Made by a program: the position numbers and the translations under genes. Below, piece by piece: positions 32,201-47,200 of a stretch of DNA of 61,615 nt. Source of the stretch: JAHRAH01 sp051009015 (GTDB lineage: Bacteria > Pseudomonadota > Gammaproteobacteria > Tethybacterales > Persebacteraceae); the NCBI GenBank assembly GCA_051009015.1, contig JBPCWZ010000010.1:1-61615 (forward strand), read 5' to 3'. The first letter of the stretch is position 1. The number at the start of each line of letters is the position of its first letter. The notes under the pieces are model-generated. The model worked only from the letters and a program-made list of their open reading frames with translations, was not told where the DNA came from and did not search any database.

Positions 32201-35200
32201 TTTGACTATCCGCCGCGGAGAATCGCTTGACAATCATCTGCTTGTTACATTGCGTTCCACCGACGGTTTGCCGCCTTTTGCCTTTGGCATTTCGGTTGTC
32301 GGCAAATCGCCGGATGTTATTGTCAGTGTTAATGTCAGCGAAAGCGACGACGACAGAGAGGATAGCGGCGGCAGGAGTATATTTGTTTCTTACAGCGGCG
32401 GCGACAATGTGCCGGAAAGTTTGTTTTTGACGGCGCGGGCATCGGTTGTTGATTCTTCCGGCAGTAATGAATCTTTGCTTTTGACGGCAACCATCGCCCG
32501 GGTATTGGCGACTTTGCAATTGACCCTTGCCGCCCATCGTCAGCGTATCATTGGCGGCAACAATGCGGCATTGGTCACGGTGCAAGTTGTCAATGCGCCG
32601 CCGGATATTCCGGTATCCATATCCGTCCTGTACACCATTTTGACGGACAAAGACAACACAACGGGCGCGCCGCTTATCGGTCGCATCTCCGGAAACGCCG
32701 TATCGGCGGTATTGGAAAACCGCCTTTTGGCATCCATCGGCTTTTCCGTCCGTTTGTTGTCGGATGATTATGCCGGCGGGCGTTTGGATGTTTTGTCGCG
32801 CTATGGTGTTGTTTTGCCGATATCCGCCGATGTCGGTTTGATATCGGTAGCGGGGCGCGGTGCCTTATCAACCGGTTTTGACTTGTGGCACGGGCGTCAA
32901 TGTTTTGTCAATGTCATACCCGCCGCGCAAAGCGGGCAGGCGACTTTTGCCGCCGGCGTTGTCATTATGCCGCCCGATGTTTTTGATGTCAATACGGTTT
33001 ATGTCAATCGCGCAGCCAAGGCATTTTGTTCAAACGGCGGCGCTTCGGGCGGGCAGGACAGGTTTGCCGTGCATTACCCGATATTGAAAACCGCGCCGCC
33101 GCCGGGGGCGTTGATAACCGGCACGATGCAAATGTTCTCGCGCGGCGAAGAAGACGGCGTGCGCTATTATCCGCAAGGGCAGATACAAGCGCAAGTTATC
33201 TTTACCATCAGCATAGCGGACAACTTCACAAGCCCGCCGCCATTGCGCTTTGCCGATGCGCCGAATGCGCCGATTACTTTGACAACCGGCGATATCGGGC
33301 GCCAGCCCTTCGGCAGTTTGCAAGTTAGCGGCGGCGCTTTGCCGCATAGTGTTTTTATCGCCGATGGTCCTTCGCAGTGGGCGCTGACCAATGATTTGCT
33401 GGTATTGACCGAAACCGCGCCTTTGCAGGAAGGGACGATAACCCTGACCATAAGAGCGACCGATGCGGGCGAGAGATTTCAGGACAGAACCGAAGTATTG
33501 ATAACCATCATCCGCCGTCATCCGCCTTCGTTGCGCTTGTCGTATTCGCAGCGGCTTTTGGTCGGTTATGCCGGTGCGAGTTTGAGCGTTGCCCGGCTTT
33601 TGCCGTCCGGCGGTTTGATTGACGAAGGCGGTTATGTGTTGACATTGTCCGCCCTTGCCGATAATGCCGAAGCAACCATTCGCGGCGATTTTATTGTCGT
33701 CCGCTCGCCGCTTACCGGCTTTTTGACATTGACGGCGCGGGCGGAAGATGCACATCCGCTGACGCCGCCGCAAACGGCGCTTATTACAATGCAGGTTGTT
33801 TCTTCATTGACTCTTAACATTCGCAGCCCGCATAATGCCGTTGCCGGTTTGGATTCCACAGTCGCGCAACTGATTCCATCGGGCGGTTATGCGGCGGATG
33901 GTTATGCGGTATCAATCGCCGGTGCCGATGCCGGGGTCAATCCGTCATCCGGTTTTGATTTTGTCATTACCCTGCGCCCGCCGCAAAAAGGGTTTTATAC
34001 CATAACAGCAATTGCCAATGACGACATATTGCTGACTCCTCCGGCGACGGCGGTGTTGACTTCCCGCGCCGTTGATGCATTGTCCATTGACGGCGGGGCG
34101 TTGCTGCAAATGCCGCTTGATTCGCAAGGGACGGTGTTGACTTCATTTGCCGCAAGCGGCGGCGCGCAACCTTATTTTTATCGTTTGTTGCAGCCGCAGT
34201 TGCCCTATCTGGCTTTGGAAAGTTCCGGATGGCGTGTGCGTGTCGCATCGCCGCCGGTGGAGCGGGTGTTGTCAACGGTGGAAACTTATGTTGAAGCGAG
34301 CGATTCCAGCCCGCAACGATTTGCGGCAACGGCGACTTTGCGGATGTTTGTTGAACCTTTGTCGTTGCACATTGTCGGCAATGTCAATCCGGCGGTAGCG
34401 ACTGCGGCTTTGGCGACGGCGGGGATTATTACCATCGGCGGCGGCTTGCCCTTTGCCGATGGCGGCTATCAAATATCGGTATTGGACAGCGATGACGGCG
34501 GCATTGTATTGCTTGACAGAAATGTCGCCGCCATTACCGTCAGCATCATATCGCCGCTGACGGCAACGCTTGTCGCCGATGACAACTACGCCGGAACGCA
34601 ACCGGCGACATTGACATACACAACAAGCCCGCTTCGCCCGCTTGTGCTTTCCGCCGGGTTTCTTGACGGCCGTTTGACGACTTCGGTATCGCGCGGCATT
34701 ATGCGTTTGCAAGTATCGGGCGGCGAGCCGCCGGTATCGGTTGCGCTGATAGAACTCAATGGCACGCCGCGCTTTTTTGACGGCGATGATATTGTCATTA
34801 GCACTTCGCTGGATAATGCCGGTATTTATACCGCGCAAATCCGCATTGCCGCCGCCGATGCGACCAAAGCCGAACAGCCGTTTTTGCAAAGAGCGGAATA
34901 TTTTGATTATGCGCCGACTTTGACGGCGGTCTCGCCCCCGCCGATAGCGGCGACATGGCTTGACCGCTTGCATGTTTTGCCGGTTGGCGTCAATCGTCAA
35001 TATGCCGGTTTGTTGTCGGTCAGCGGCGGGTCGGTTTTTGCCGCCGGTGAAGATGCCGGTTATGTCGTATCGCTGGTAAATCATACCGGGCGGCTTTCGG
35101 CGGAATATGTGCCTTTTAACCGCGCGGGCGGCATTGGCGGATATGAACGCGGCTCTTTGATATTCCTGCCGAATGCGGATTTGATTTTTGACGATGCTAC

Positions 35201-38200
35201 GGAGCAATCGGGCATCAGGGCGACTGTTTCCGTCATCATTGACGACATCCGCGGCGATACGATACCGCTGACGATTGTGCAACCTGTCGTAATGCAAAAA
35301 GATTCTTTTGCCCTTTTGACCATTACCACGGCGATAACCATTACCGCCGGACACCACACCGGCGATTTGCGGACGATACGCGCCGGAGGCGGCACGCCGC
35401 CTTATGTTTATGAGTTTGACAACGCCTTCAACCTGCCGCCGAACTATTTGTCATTGACACAGCGCGGCGGAGATGCCGTTTTGCGTTTGGCTTTTCCGGC
35501 GGTCAATGCGGTTTCGCCCTTCCGCCTTGCCATTCGCGCCACGGATAATGATGACCCGGTCAACATACGCACCGCCGTGCATCTTGTGCAAGTTGTCGCG
35601 CCGCCGACATTCTCCGCGCCCATTCGCCTGCAAACAACAAGACAAATATCCGGCATTGCCGCGACATTGGCATCGTTTGCCCTGCGCGGCGGAAGCCCGC
35701 CGTATCATGTCAGTGTTTTTGCCGAACCGGGCTTTTTGCGCCCGCCGCGTTTTGACGGCGGGTCATTATTAATATCCGATGCCCCGCATTTTGGCAATCA
35801 TTCCATTACCATCATCGTCCGCGATGAAAACAATCTGACGCCCGATATCCGCCATACCCTTTCGTGGAGTATCGCCCCGCAAAGTATCATCGCCGAACAA
35901 ATCAGCGCGGCAGTGCGTGTTACCGGCGGCGGGCATACTTCGCCCATTGCCGTCATCCGCGCCGGTAATGGCTTGCCGCCTTATCGTCTTTTGGCGATAG
36001 AGTTTGGCGACGGATTTGTCTCCCGCGCCAGCGTTGTCGCCCGCGGCGATTCACTTTTGACCGTCTTTCGGCGGCATGACGATATCAACTTCGCCGTTTT
36101 GGGTACCGAGCAATATGGCATTATCGGCGCGGATAGTGTCATCGGCCATTTGCCCACGGAATACAGAAGGGCGGTCAAAGTGCAAGTTGTCAATAACTAT
36201 TATGTCGCCGCGCCAAACAAACTAACCGCCGCTTATCATGCTTTGGCACAAGCGCGCGCCGGAGAGTCCATTACCATCGGGCGCATTGACGCTTCGGGCA
36301 ATGCGGCAAATACCGTTTATGGCGCGCAGGTCATCGGCGGAGTCGGCGGTGTTTATACCCGCGAAAATGCGGTTATCGCCACTTCGGGCATTCCGGGGAC
36401 GATGACTTTGGAAGTATTCGCCGCCGCCGCCGATAGCACCATTGCGACAAGAGGGCGGGCATCGGCGGTTGTTTCGGTCTTTGGCACGCCGCTTTTGAGT
36501 ATTATCCAAAAGGATGAAGTTGCGGCAACGGCGCATTTGGCATCGGCGGTATCCGTCGCCGCCGTTGGTCTTTTTGCCGTTGGCATTGCGCCGCGCGATG
36601 TTTATGCATTATCCGACAATGCGCCATCGGGCTTTTCCATCAATGCCGACAGCGGCGGCATTTATGTTTTGCCGTCCGTCCCGCCGCAAACGACAACTTT
36701 GACGGCAACCGCCGGAGATATCTTCGGCGCAAGCGCAAGCGCCGTCATTACTGTGTCGGTGCGCGAAGTTTCATTACTGGCGGGCTTGGCTATTAATAAT
36801 GCGACATTAACGGCGGGCTTGACAATGCAACTAACCCTGGCGCGCATCACAACAAACGGCGACCATCCGCCCTATTATTACGCTTTGGCAAACGCCCCGA
36901 CGCAAGTGCGCATTAATGGCGATGCCGTCATAATATCCGGCGTTGTTGAATCCACATTACGCATTATTTCGGTTTTTGTCGCCAATCGCGCCGCCATTCC
37001 GCGCCGCGCTACCGCCGTCTTTACCTTGTCGGCTGCCACTATCCCGCCGATGGTGTTGACATTGCAAGATGCCCTGCGTTTTGCCGAGCCGGGCTATGCG
37101 ACTATTGCGATGCTTGTGCCGTCGGGCGGTTATGTGCGTGTGCCGGGGGCGTATAACTACAAGATAACTTCCGAGCGCACTCCCGTCGGCCGCCCGTCTT
37201 TCTATTCCCGCGCCGTTACCGCCGATGTTTTGCCGAGGGGGATGACGGCGATATTGATAGCCGATGACGACCATCCGCAAACACCGGCGGCGACTGCGCG
37301 CCTTACCATAGCAGTTAACGCCCCGCTGTCGCTGGATTACACACAACTGATAACGACATACACCGCCGGACTTTCCGCGCCTTTGGCTTCTGTCGTTATT
37401 GGCGGCGGAGTGCAGCCGCTGACTCATTCCGTTTATAACTTGACGGACGATACCGCACAAGGTTTTGGCGAAGGCGTTTGGCATGCTTTTGACGCCCGGG
37501 CGTCGGGTTATCTTAATCGTCATAACACTTCTTTGGCGGGTCCGACTTTGCAGCCGGGCAGATGGCTGCCGCAAAACGGCGGCGACGGGATTCTTAACTA
37601 TCGCGTTGAGATAAGCGACGCCAACAATGTTTCGCTGACGGTAACGGTGCGCCTGACTTTGTCCGCCGCCTTTATGCCGATTAGCGCAAGTTTTGTCAAT
37701 GAAAACTTTACTCCCAACAGGGATATACCAAGCAGTCCGGTCGGCGTGCGCATTGATGACGATTTGGTATTGATAAGCGGCGGTTATGCGACTGCGGTTG
37801 CCGAAAACGCGCCGGTGCATCGGGGCGACACGGCGGATTATGAAATTCGCCGCACGGACGGCTTTGTGCAGCAGGGAACGCACATAACAACCGGCAGGAG
37901 GGCTGTCCGGCTTTACTTCACCCCCCGCACGGAAGGTTTGCACACGATAACGCTTGTGATAGACGATGATTATGCAAACGGCACACCGGCGGCGACTTTG
38001 CGGCACACCATTCGCGGCGTTCCGCGCTCGTCTTTGCGCCTTGCGCCTTATGGCGAGGCGACAATAGCCCTTGGCGGAATCAGGGCGAATCCGATATTGG
38101 ATTTGGATACCGAAGGCGGCATTCACCCGTATCATCTCACCATTGTCGGTTCGGCGCGCAATAACTTGTCCATCAACAACAACGGGCAACTTTATGCCGA

Positions 38201-41200
38201 CCACACGATAGCGGCGGCGGATATCAGCAGCAGTTTTGCAATTACCGTCGCATTCAGGGATTCGGATTCGCAAACGCCTTCCTATCTGCAGCAGTTTGCC
38301 ACGGCGATGATAACCATAAGGTTGGACAATGCCCGGCCGCTGTCAAGTTTGATAAGCGTCCGGCAGAGGTATTTTGTTATACCGCCGATAAGAGTACCCG
38401 GCCATGCCGTGCAAGTAGTCCAATTCAGCCCGCTGGTATACAACCTGCCGCAGGGCACTTTTAAGCCGGGCGCGACCGACCGCAATACCGATGGCAATAA
38501 CAGTTATCATCTTGTCCGGCCGTCTTCTTACCATATTCCAAACTTCGGCGCTTTCGGCAATGTCGTCGGCATTTATCCGAGGGGGGAGGTATTTGGCATT
38601 GTTACCACCTCTTTGCAGTTAATCTTTGGCAACCCCAATCCGAGTCAGGCGCGCTATACCACGCAGTGGTATCAAGTAACCGTCCTCGGCCAGGACCATG
38701 TCTTTCAATTGCAAGACAGCGATGACGGGCTGCATACCGTGAGCGCCGGTGCTTTGACGCCCTTTGCAACTTTGCGCACCAGCATAGATATATTGTCGGC
38801 GACTTTTTCCTTTGCGGGATATGACGGCGATGATTTTGTCATATCCGCCCTCGGGCGCGAAGATGCGGTGATATATGCCAACAGAGCGCAAACACAAACA
38901 ACAACCCTGCGCATCGCCACGCGCGAAGATATCCCCGGCGACCACGGCGGGCGGTATATCTTCGGCAACGCGGGAAGTTTTCGCAATGTGAATTGGGATT
39001 TTGACTTCGTTTATCCGCACCTCTACTTCACCCTTACCGCGCAAGTTGTCGCGCCGCAATGGACGCCGATTCAAGTGTCGCTTTCGTCGCCGCAAAGAAA
39101 TGTTACCGCAATGGCAGCCCCCGCCATATCCGTGCGGGCGAGCGGCGGGGCGGCGGGCGGCTATCAATATTCCGTTTTGCCGACAAGCAAAGTTTCGCTG
39201 ACCGGAGACGGCGGTTTGTTCTTTATCTCCGGCGGGCAAAATACCATCAGCATTATTGCCGATGATTTTTATGACGGCTCTCCGGCGGCGACAATCATAG
39301 AAGTATTCGGCGTTCGCGCCGTCCCGCCGATATCTTTGTTTCTTTCGCCGCCGGCGACCGCAACACCGGCAAATGTCAATCCGCAAGTTTTTGTCATTGC
39401 CAGAGGCGGCGCGCCGGATGGCTTGTATCAGTTTTCCGCTTCGCCGTCCGCTTTTGTTTCGGTGCAAAGGGACGGCGGATTAAGATTCCTTTCCATCGGT
39501 GTTTCTCCCTATACGATAGTTGTTGACGACCGCGAAGGGTTTGCCGCACCGGCGACTTTGACCGCGACAATGCTCGCCCAGGGGCGTTATTCTTTTGTGC
39601 ATATCGGCGGCGGCGGCGGCATCACATTCGCCGCCGATACCCCGCGCACTTCGCCGCTTGTGCGTTCTTTCTTTGTCGCCGGGGATAACTTCAGGGCGAT
39701 AGCCGATGCCGATATCAATATCACGCCTTCGGCTTTGTGGAGTTTGCGCCCGCTCAATCCGGCGGGCATATTCGGCGAAGGTTTCGGGCGCGGCTTTGGC
39801 GTATTGCTCGCCGAAGATGCATCATTCGTCAATGACTACATCGCAACCGTCATCGCCAGAGACCCGGCGGGGCAACTGCTCGCCGCAACGGCATATTTCA
39901 CCGTGCGCTTTGACCGCGCGCCGCTTCGCGCCGAAGATGTCAATACCCCGGCTTTGGTTGTCCGCGATATACCGGTGTCGCTTTCGTGGTTTTTGCAGGA
40001 TGGTTTGGGCGCGTATTCCATTACCGTCACCGGCGCGCCGTTTAATGTTGACGGCATCAAAGTCAATATCATCGCCCCGCCGCTGGCAAATGACGGCGTG
40101 CAAAGCATTACCCTTATCGCCGATGACGAAAACCCCGCCGCCCCGCCGCTGACGGTTTCCCATTTGCTTGTCCGTTATGAGCGGGATATTATTGCCGATA
40201 TCCGCCAAACTTCGCAGTTTATCGATTCGGACGGCGCCGCCCATGCCATTGCCACCATTGCCAATATCGGCGGCGGTTTTGCCGATGGCGGCTATACCAT
40301 CCGCCTGACGACTGTGCACAATACCGGCGCGAGTTTCCGGCGGGATGCAAATGTCCGCATGATATCCACCGGCATCGGCGGCATAAACGATATCATCGGG
40401 CGGACAATCTTCATCAACCCCGAAAACGGCGGCGCAAGTGTGTTGACTTTGATAGCCGAAGATTCGCGCCCCGATACCACTCCGGCGACGGTGCTATTGA
40501 CGGCGGTGCATTACAACCCCGCCAATTTGACTTTGCCCGGCGATGTGTTCTTTGCCCTGCCGCACAATGCGCCGAGTTTGTCCGTTACCATTTCCGCATT
40601 CGGCGGCGACGGCAACTATGGCTTTGAAGCAAGTGTTATCTCCGGAGACGGCGGCATTTCCGTTAGCAATAATCCGGCGGCAAATGTCGGCATTATCCAA
40701 ATATCGGCGACCGAACAACCGACGATTTTCCAAATATCCCTGCTTGTTTTTGACGGCGCAGACCCCGCGCTCTATGCGACAACGACAATAACGATAGCGC
40801 TTGTTGAACCGGTTGGCATTTCGCTGCAATATCAGGATTCGCGCCAGAGTGATTTGACAAGTTTGCGGGCTACATTGCTTTCCGTGCATTTCGCCCCGAG
40901 TGTGCAAGTAAGCGGCGGTTATCCGGGCGGGGATGGCGGTTATTCTTTGCGGCTTTTGCCGCCCGAAAGGTTATATTTCGCGCCCGGGCAGGTAAGCGTT
41001 TTGGGCGTTATCGGCGTTGGCAATATCACAATGACAATAATCGCCGATGATGCCCACGATGATACCGGCGGCGGCGGCACACCGGCGGCGACTTTGCTGT
41101 TGACGACTTTTGTTCAGGGGGCTTATGGCATTCAAGTACCGGCGGATAACTTAATCAACGGCGAATATTTCGGCTTGACGCTAAACGGCGAAAACGGCTT

Positions 41201-44200
41201 TTCCGTTCATCTTTTTAATAACGACCGGGATTCTTTGTTGACTCCTTCGGTGCGCATAGACGGGCGTTTGTCCGTTGCCGCCGCCGGTGATATTGTCGCC
41301 GCCGATGACAATGCTATATTCCAATGGCGGCGGAGTTTTGCCTTTTCGCCGCATCCGCATGTGCCGGTAAGCGAAGAAACCGAAAGCATTACTATCGCCT
41401 TTGGCAATCCCGCCGCCGATGTTGGCTTTGTCAGTATTACTTCCTCGGTGCGCTTTATCCAATCCAACTTGTCAATCAGCGCGCCGACTTTGGTGCGCCA
41501 ATCTCCGCAAGTCGCCGAAGCGGTGCTTTTGACGATGACTTTGCAAGGCGGCAGGGGTGCATATAGCGTTTCGGTATCGCATCCCGCCGCAAGGGCGATA
41601 GTGGGCGGCAATATCGCAACCCTGCTAATGCGCCAGCCGCAACAACCGGCGCAAACTGCCATATTGACCGTCATCGCCGATGACGATAACAATGTGGATT
41701 TCAACGGCGAACCGGCAACCATTACCATCACCGCCGCCCCGCCGCTAAGTGTTTTTGTTGATGTGCTAATCCCGCCGGTGGTAACGGCGAGGAGGTTGTT
41801 TTCGCTGGCGATTATCGGGGCGGGCGGCGGTGTCGGCGCCGTGTCCATCGCCCAGTTGCTGCACTTTGGCGACCCGATAAGGGAACAGACAAATCCGCTA
41901 ACATCCATTTATGAGTTTGACGCATCGCGGCAGGGGCGGCGGTTTGTCGCCTTTACGCTTGCCATTCGCGATGATTTGAGCAGCGACTGGACGGCGGCGG
42001 GCAATGCGCAAATCTTTACTTTGTTGTTTAGCGCCATTGTTTCGGTGTCGCCGCCTTTGGCGATTGCCTATGAAAACCTGCGCGCCGTTGCGCCGAGCGG
42101 CGAGGATTTTGTCATCGGGCAAATCGTGCCGAGCGGTTTGTCGCCCTATACTTTCAATGTCGGCTCGCGCAATAATGTCGCCCGCATCGACAACCTTGAT
42201 TTGCGGATAAACGCCAATGCCGCCGGTTTCTACACCCTGACGATAATGCTTGACGATAACCTGCCGGATACGCCATCGGCAATATCGCGCCTGACGGTGC
42301 AAGTCAGCGATGGCAGTGTGGCAATTGTGGTTTTGCCGGGGCGGACTCTGACCGCCGAGATAGGGCGTCCGGCGGCGGCAACCGTCTTTGCCGGCGGAGT
42401 CGGCGGAGTTGAGGGCTATCCGACAATAGAAGGCATTGATGATTTCCCGCAATATCTGGCGATAGAAGATAATGTCGTATCCGTCAGTTTGCATCCGACC
42501 TCGGCGACAATCATCCGCGCCGACATTCGCGCCAGATATCCCAATGCAAGCGCGACAGTGCAAACCCGATGGCAGTTTATCCGCCAGCCGGCCGATGTCA
42601 AAGTTTTGTTTTATCCGCCGCCCGCCGACACCGCAGCCGCCGGGGAAATATTCACCCGGGTTTTTGCCAATGGCGGTTATCTGCACAGCGGCGGGCGGCA
42701 TACTTTGCAAGTATTGCCCGATGATGCGGCAAGTATTAATGCCGATGGCGAGTTGCGGCTTGTCAACAAAGGGCGGCAGAATATTACAATAATTGCCGAT
42801 GACGATTATGCCCGCACCGCACCGGCAACCGCCATCCTCGCCGTCAGCGTCTTCGGGCGTTATGGCTTGTCCGTCAGCGCATTCCCGCCGTCTGTTGTTG
42901 GCGGCGAGATAAACATTGCCGACCCCCGCCTGCCGACATACCGCTTTACCCTCATCGCCGACGAAAGCGGCGCGGCGGCATCCGCTACCGCAAGCATCAA
43001 CCCCCCGTGGCAACTGACGACCGAAAGCGGCACGGTGTTTGTCGCCACTTATCGCTTCCGCTCCGGCGGCTTGTCGCGGGCGACGATTACGATGGACAAT
43101 ATCAGCGGCGTTTTTGCCGATACGGTTGTCATCCTTTCGCTCAATGTGCGGACGGAACCGCTCGGCTTTTCGGTTTCTCCCTTGTCGGCTTTTATTGCCG
43201 CGCCGGTTAATGAGGAGGTTATCTTTACCGTCGCCGAAGTATCGGGCATCGGCGGCGTTTTGCCTTATTCTTTCGCCATTCCGCAACCCAATGGCAGTTA
43301 TGACACTTTACACCCGCATGTGGTTTTGGCAACTATTCCGGCGGGGCAATCGCATGCTTTCTATGGCATTACGCTGATAATACTTGACCGCAACATTTCG
43401 GAAAGATTCTTTAATAGCGGGGAGTTTGATTTGGCGACCGTTCGTATGACCATAAACGGCAGAGCCGGCAGGGGCAGCGGCGATGCGCCGGATAATGTCC
43501 CGCCGCTTTCGCTTGCGCCTTTGCCGTCTTTAATCACAATGGAGCATCGTTTTGCGCCTTTGGGACTTGTTACATTATCCGCCAGCGGCGGCTTTGTGCG
43601 CGAAGAAGGATATGGCTATCGCATCGCCGAATCGCCGCCGCATTTGCATTATCAAGGCGCGACACTGGGCGGCGGAGTCAATCCTTCGGTGGATTTCTTT
43701 ATGCCGGTCGCTGTCGGCGATCATCGGGTAGTCATTGAAGTATTTGACGACAACGCCCGCACTTTGCCGATAACGGTTGTGCAAACAATGCAAGTTCGCG
43801 GGGCATTGCTTATTAATAACGCCGATGCAAACGACGAAGGGCTTAATTCGGTTTTTGTCTTTACCGCCAGGGCATCGCAAGGCGCGGCGGATGATGTGTT
43901 ATCGGTTAATCTGTTAGTGCGCGATTCTTCCGCCGCGCGGGCGATGGAAGCGGCTATCGGCGAAGCATCGCGCTTGCAGGGGTGGAGGTTGAATACCGGC
44001 GATGCCATTAGCGTCAATCTCGGCGATGCTTTTGATTATTACGGGCGGCAGTTGGATATCATCGCCCCGCGCAGCCCGGGCTTGCACACTGCGACGGTTC
44101 TGGGGCGTGTCAATCATCCGCTTTATTCCCGGTTATTCGGTTTTGTTACTGCGGATTATCATTATGACGAACTGACGGCAACGGTCATCGGCGCGCATTC

Positions 44201-47200
44201 CCTGACTGCGGCGGCTGCCGTTCGCACTTCGCTGACGATAGCATGGCACGGCGGTTTCGGGCAGGTAAGCGGCGCATTGCTTTCGGATGATGCCGGAGGC
44301 GGCGAAGTCATCGCGGCGGTTGCCGATACCGCGCTAAATCGCGGCACATTAACGGCGGTGATGATACCCAACGGGGCGGGAGTCGCACATTATTACTTTG
44401 GCGTTTTCGGCGAAGGCGGCCTGGCGACTGCAACCGTCGCGGCAACACTGCATGCCATTGGCACGACATTGTCATTATCATCTTCGTTTTCGGCAACTGT
44501 CTCTTATGCCCCGCGCCGCTATTCGCTGACGGTCAACTATGACGGCGCATTCGGCACATTAAGCGCTTTGTTATTGAAAGATTCGGTTGTTGTTTCTTCG
44601 GGTGCGGCGGGTGTCGGTCCTTCGGGCGAGATGACGATAATACTGGACAGCGGCGAAGAAGTCGGCGAAGTTAACTATGCACTGCAAGTGCGCGGAATAG
44701 GAGAAGGGCAAATGGCAACCGTCTTTGCGACAACGCGCAATATCGGCAGGTTGTCCGCCGTCATCGGCAAGCGAACGGGCGCGCGCTTTGCGACCGGCAT
44801 ATCGGTTACGGTGCTGAACATTACCGCGCCGCCAAATGCCCCGGACATAAACGCCCTGCCGCTTGACAACTTCGGCGCGGCGGTTTTGCAGGTGATTAAT
44901 AGCGGCGGCGATTATGTTGTTTCGGCAAATGCGCCCGGTAATCCCGTCGCACAAGTGCAACTGCAAGGCGGAGGGGTGACGGCGACTTTGACAATAACCC
45001 TGCAGATATATGACGGCGTGGGAGTGCAGTTGCCGCATTCGCAACTTTATACGATAACGGGACGGCAGCCGCAAGCGCGCCCATTAGTAACCGCATTGAT
45101 ATTTGCCAGCGGCGCGATTGTTTCCGCCGCCGCCGTTGGTGTTGATGCCTCCGGCGGTTTGCCGCCGTCTTTTGCGGTTGCGGTCAATGGCGGCGACGGC
45201 GAAGCATCGGCGGTAATAGCCGTATTGCCGACCCCCGGCTTTGGCGCTCCGGCTTCGGCAACGGCGTCTTTTGAGGCATATTCCAACATTCCGCCGCGCC
45301 ATTCCGGAGAACAGCCGATATTGGCGACAAGCCGCTTTTCTCTGACAATGCGATTATTGCCGAGAGTGCGCGCTATGGAAGTTTCCATCGCCCCGCTGCG
45401 GGCATCCATTACCGGCGGCGTGTTATTTACCATAAGCGGCATTGGCGGGTGGGTTTCAAACTCCTATTCGGCGACGGTGCTGGGCGATATCAGTTTGATG
45501 GCAAATGCCGCCGGCAGTGTGTTTTATGTTTTCGGCGCCGGCAATATTACGATAACGGCGGCGGTTGATGATGATTTGGACACAACACCGGCGGCATCAT
45601 TGACGATAACAATACACCGGCAAACGCGCGGCAACTACCGGATGTCGGCGGGTTTGACTTTGCCGAGTGTGTATCTGCCGTCATACATAACAACCGGCAA
45701 CACAATAAGAAGAGTGGAAAAAGGCATAGCATTCCCCCGCGCTTTGCGGGCGGCAAGAGACGGCTTTGCAAGGGTTACCATCTATGTCGCCAAGTTTGAC
45801 TTAACGGCACTTGTGGATGCGACGGTGCAGGCAAGCAGCGGATTATCCGGCGATGTCGTATCCATAACGCCGATGCCGATGTCGTTTGACGGCGAATATT
45901 GGCGGCGGGAATATCAGTTATTCCTGCATTCCAATATCGGCGGCGTGCGCACGATATCAACGAGCATTATGCCGCTTGGCGATGATATCGCTTATCTGCC
46001 ATCAACAATAGGGCTGACGGCGCAATTGGCATCATCGCTATATCTGGACATGCGCGCCGAGCCGATAGCATTTGCCTACCGCAACACGCCGACTTTGCTT
46101 GCCGCCAATGCGCCGCCGGCTTCGGAATATAACCGTATTTCATTGACTCTTATCGGCGGCGGAGACGGCGGTTATGCGCTTTCGGCGGCAACGGACGGCG
46201 CGAGCGTCACAGTGCGCTTTGTCAGAAGCGACAACTTTGCCGTTGGCGCTTTGCTCTTTGGCGATGCCGAAGGAGAGGGCGATTATGTGATAACCGTCAT
46301 CGGCGACGACACCATCGCCGACACTGCGCCGGTAACGCAAATCTTTACCGCCCGCGCCTTTGCGAGTTTGTCGGTGCGCCGTGTGAATCCGGTCGCATCC
46401 ATTACCGCGCATGCGCCGATGACGATAACCTACGCCGTGGAAAACCACAGGGGGGGGAATGTCCGCGTTTCGGTTTCTTCTCCCTTTGGCGCGGATATTT
46501 CATTGTCGGCGGCGGCGGGTTTGGGTTTGACCGGCGAGTTTGTCGTTGAGACGCGCCGCGCCGGTGCTTTTTATGTCAATGTTTCCGCCGCGTATGCCGA
46601 CTCTGCGCTGCTGGAGCGGTCTTATATCGCCCCGTCCAATACGCGCTTTGCATTGCCATCGTATGATTCCGACATATTTGCCATCCTGCCGCAAGGGACG
46701 CTAACAACGGACATTCGCTCGGGTCCGGTTTTGACCGTCAGCGCCGCGGGCGGCACTTCGCCGTATGCCTTTCTTGTTTTGACGAACGGCTTGCCCGAAG
46801 AAGAGGCGGGTTATGTAAACACTCCCAACCTCCGCAACGGCATAGTGGTAATGGATGTGCCCGAAGGCATTACCGGGGTGTTTCAGCGCACGGTGGTGAT
46901 TACTGATTTATCCTCGCCGCACCAGAATATCAGGCCCACTGTCAACATTCGCCTTATCAGCACCGCGACGCCGCTTTCCGCCACGATAGTGCCGCCTTTG
47001 CCGCAGACGGCTTTTGTCGGCGTTGTCAATTCGCGCGTTAGCGCATCGCATGGCGTTGGCGATTATCGTTTCAGCGCATTGCCTTCGGCTTTTGTTTCGG
47101 TGCGCGCCGACAGGAGTGTGGTATTTTTGCGCCCCGGCACGATAACAACTTATATTATTGCCGATGATTCTTTTGACGGCGCGCCGCCCGTTACCTTGTC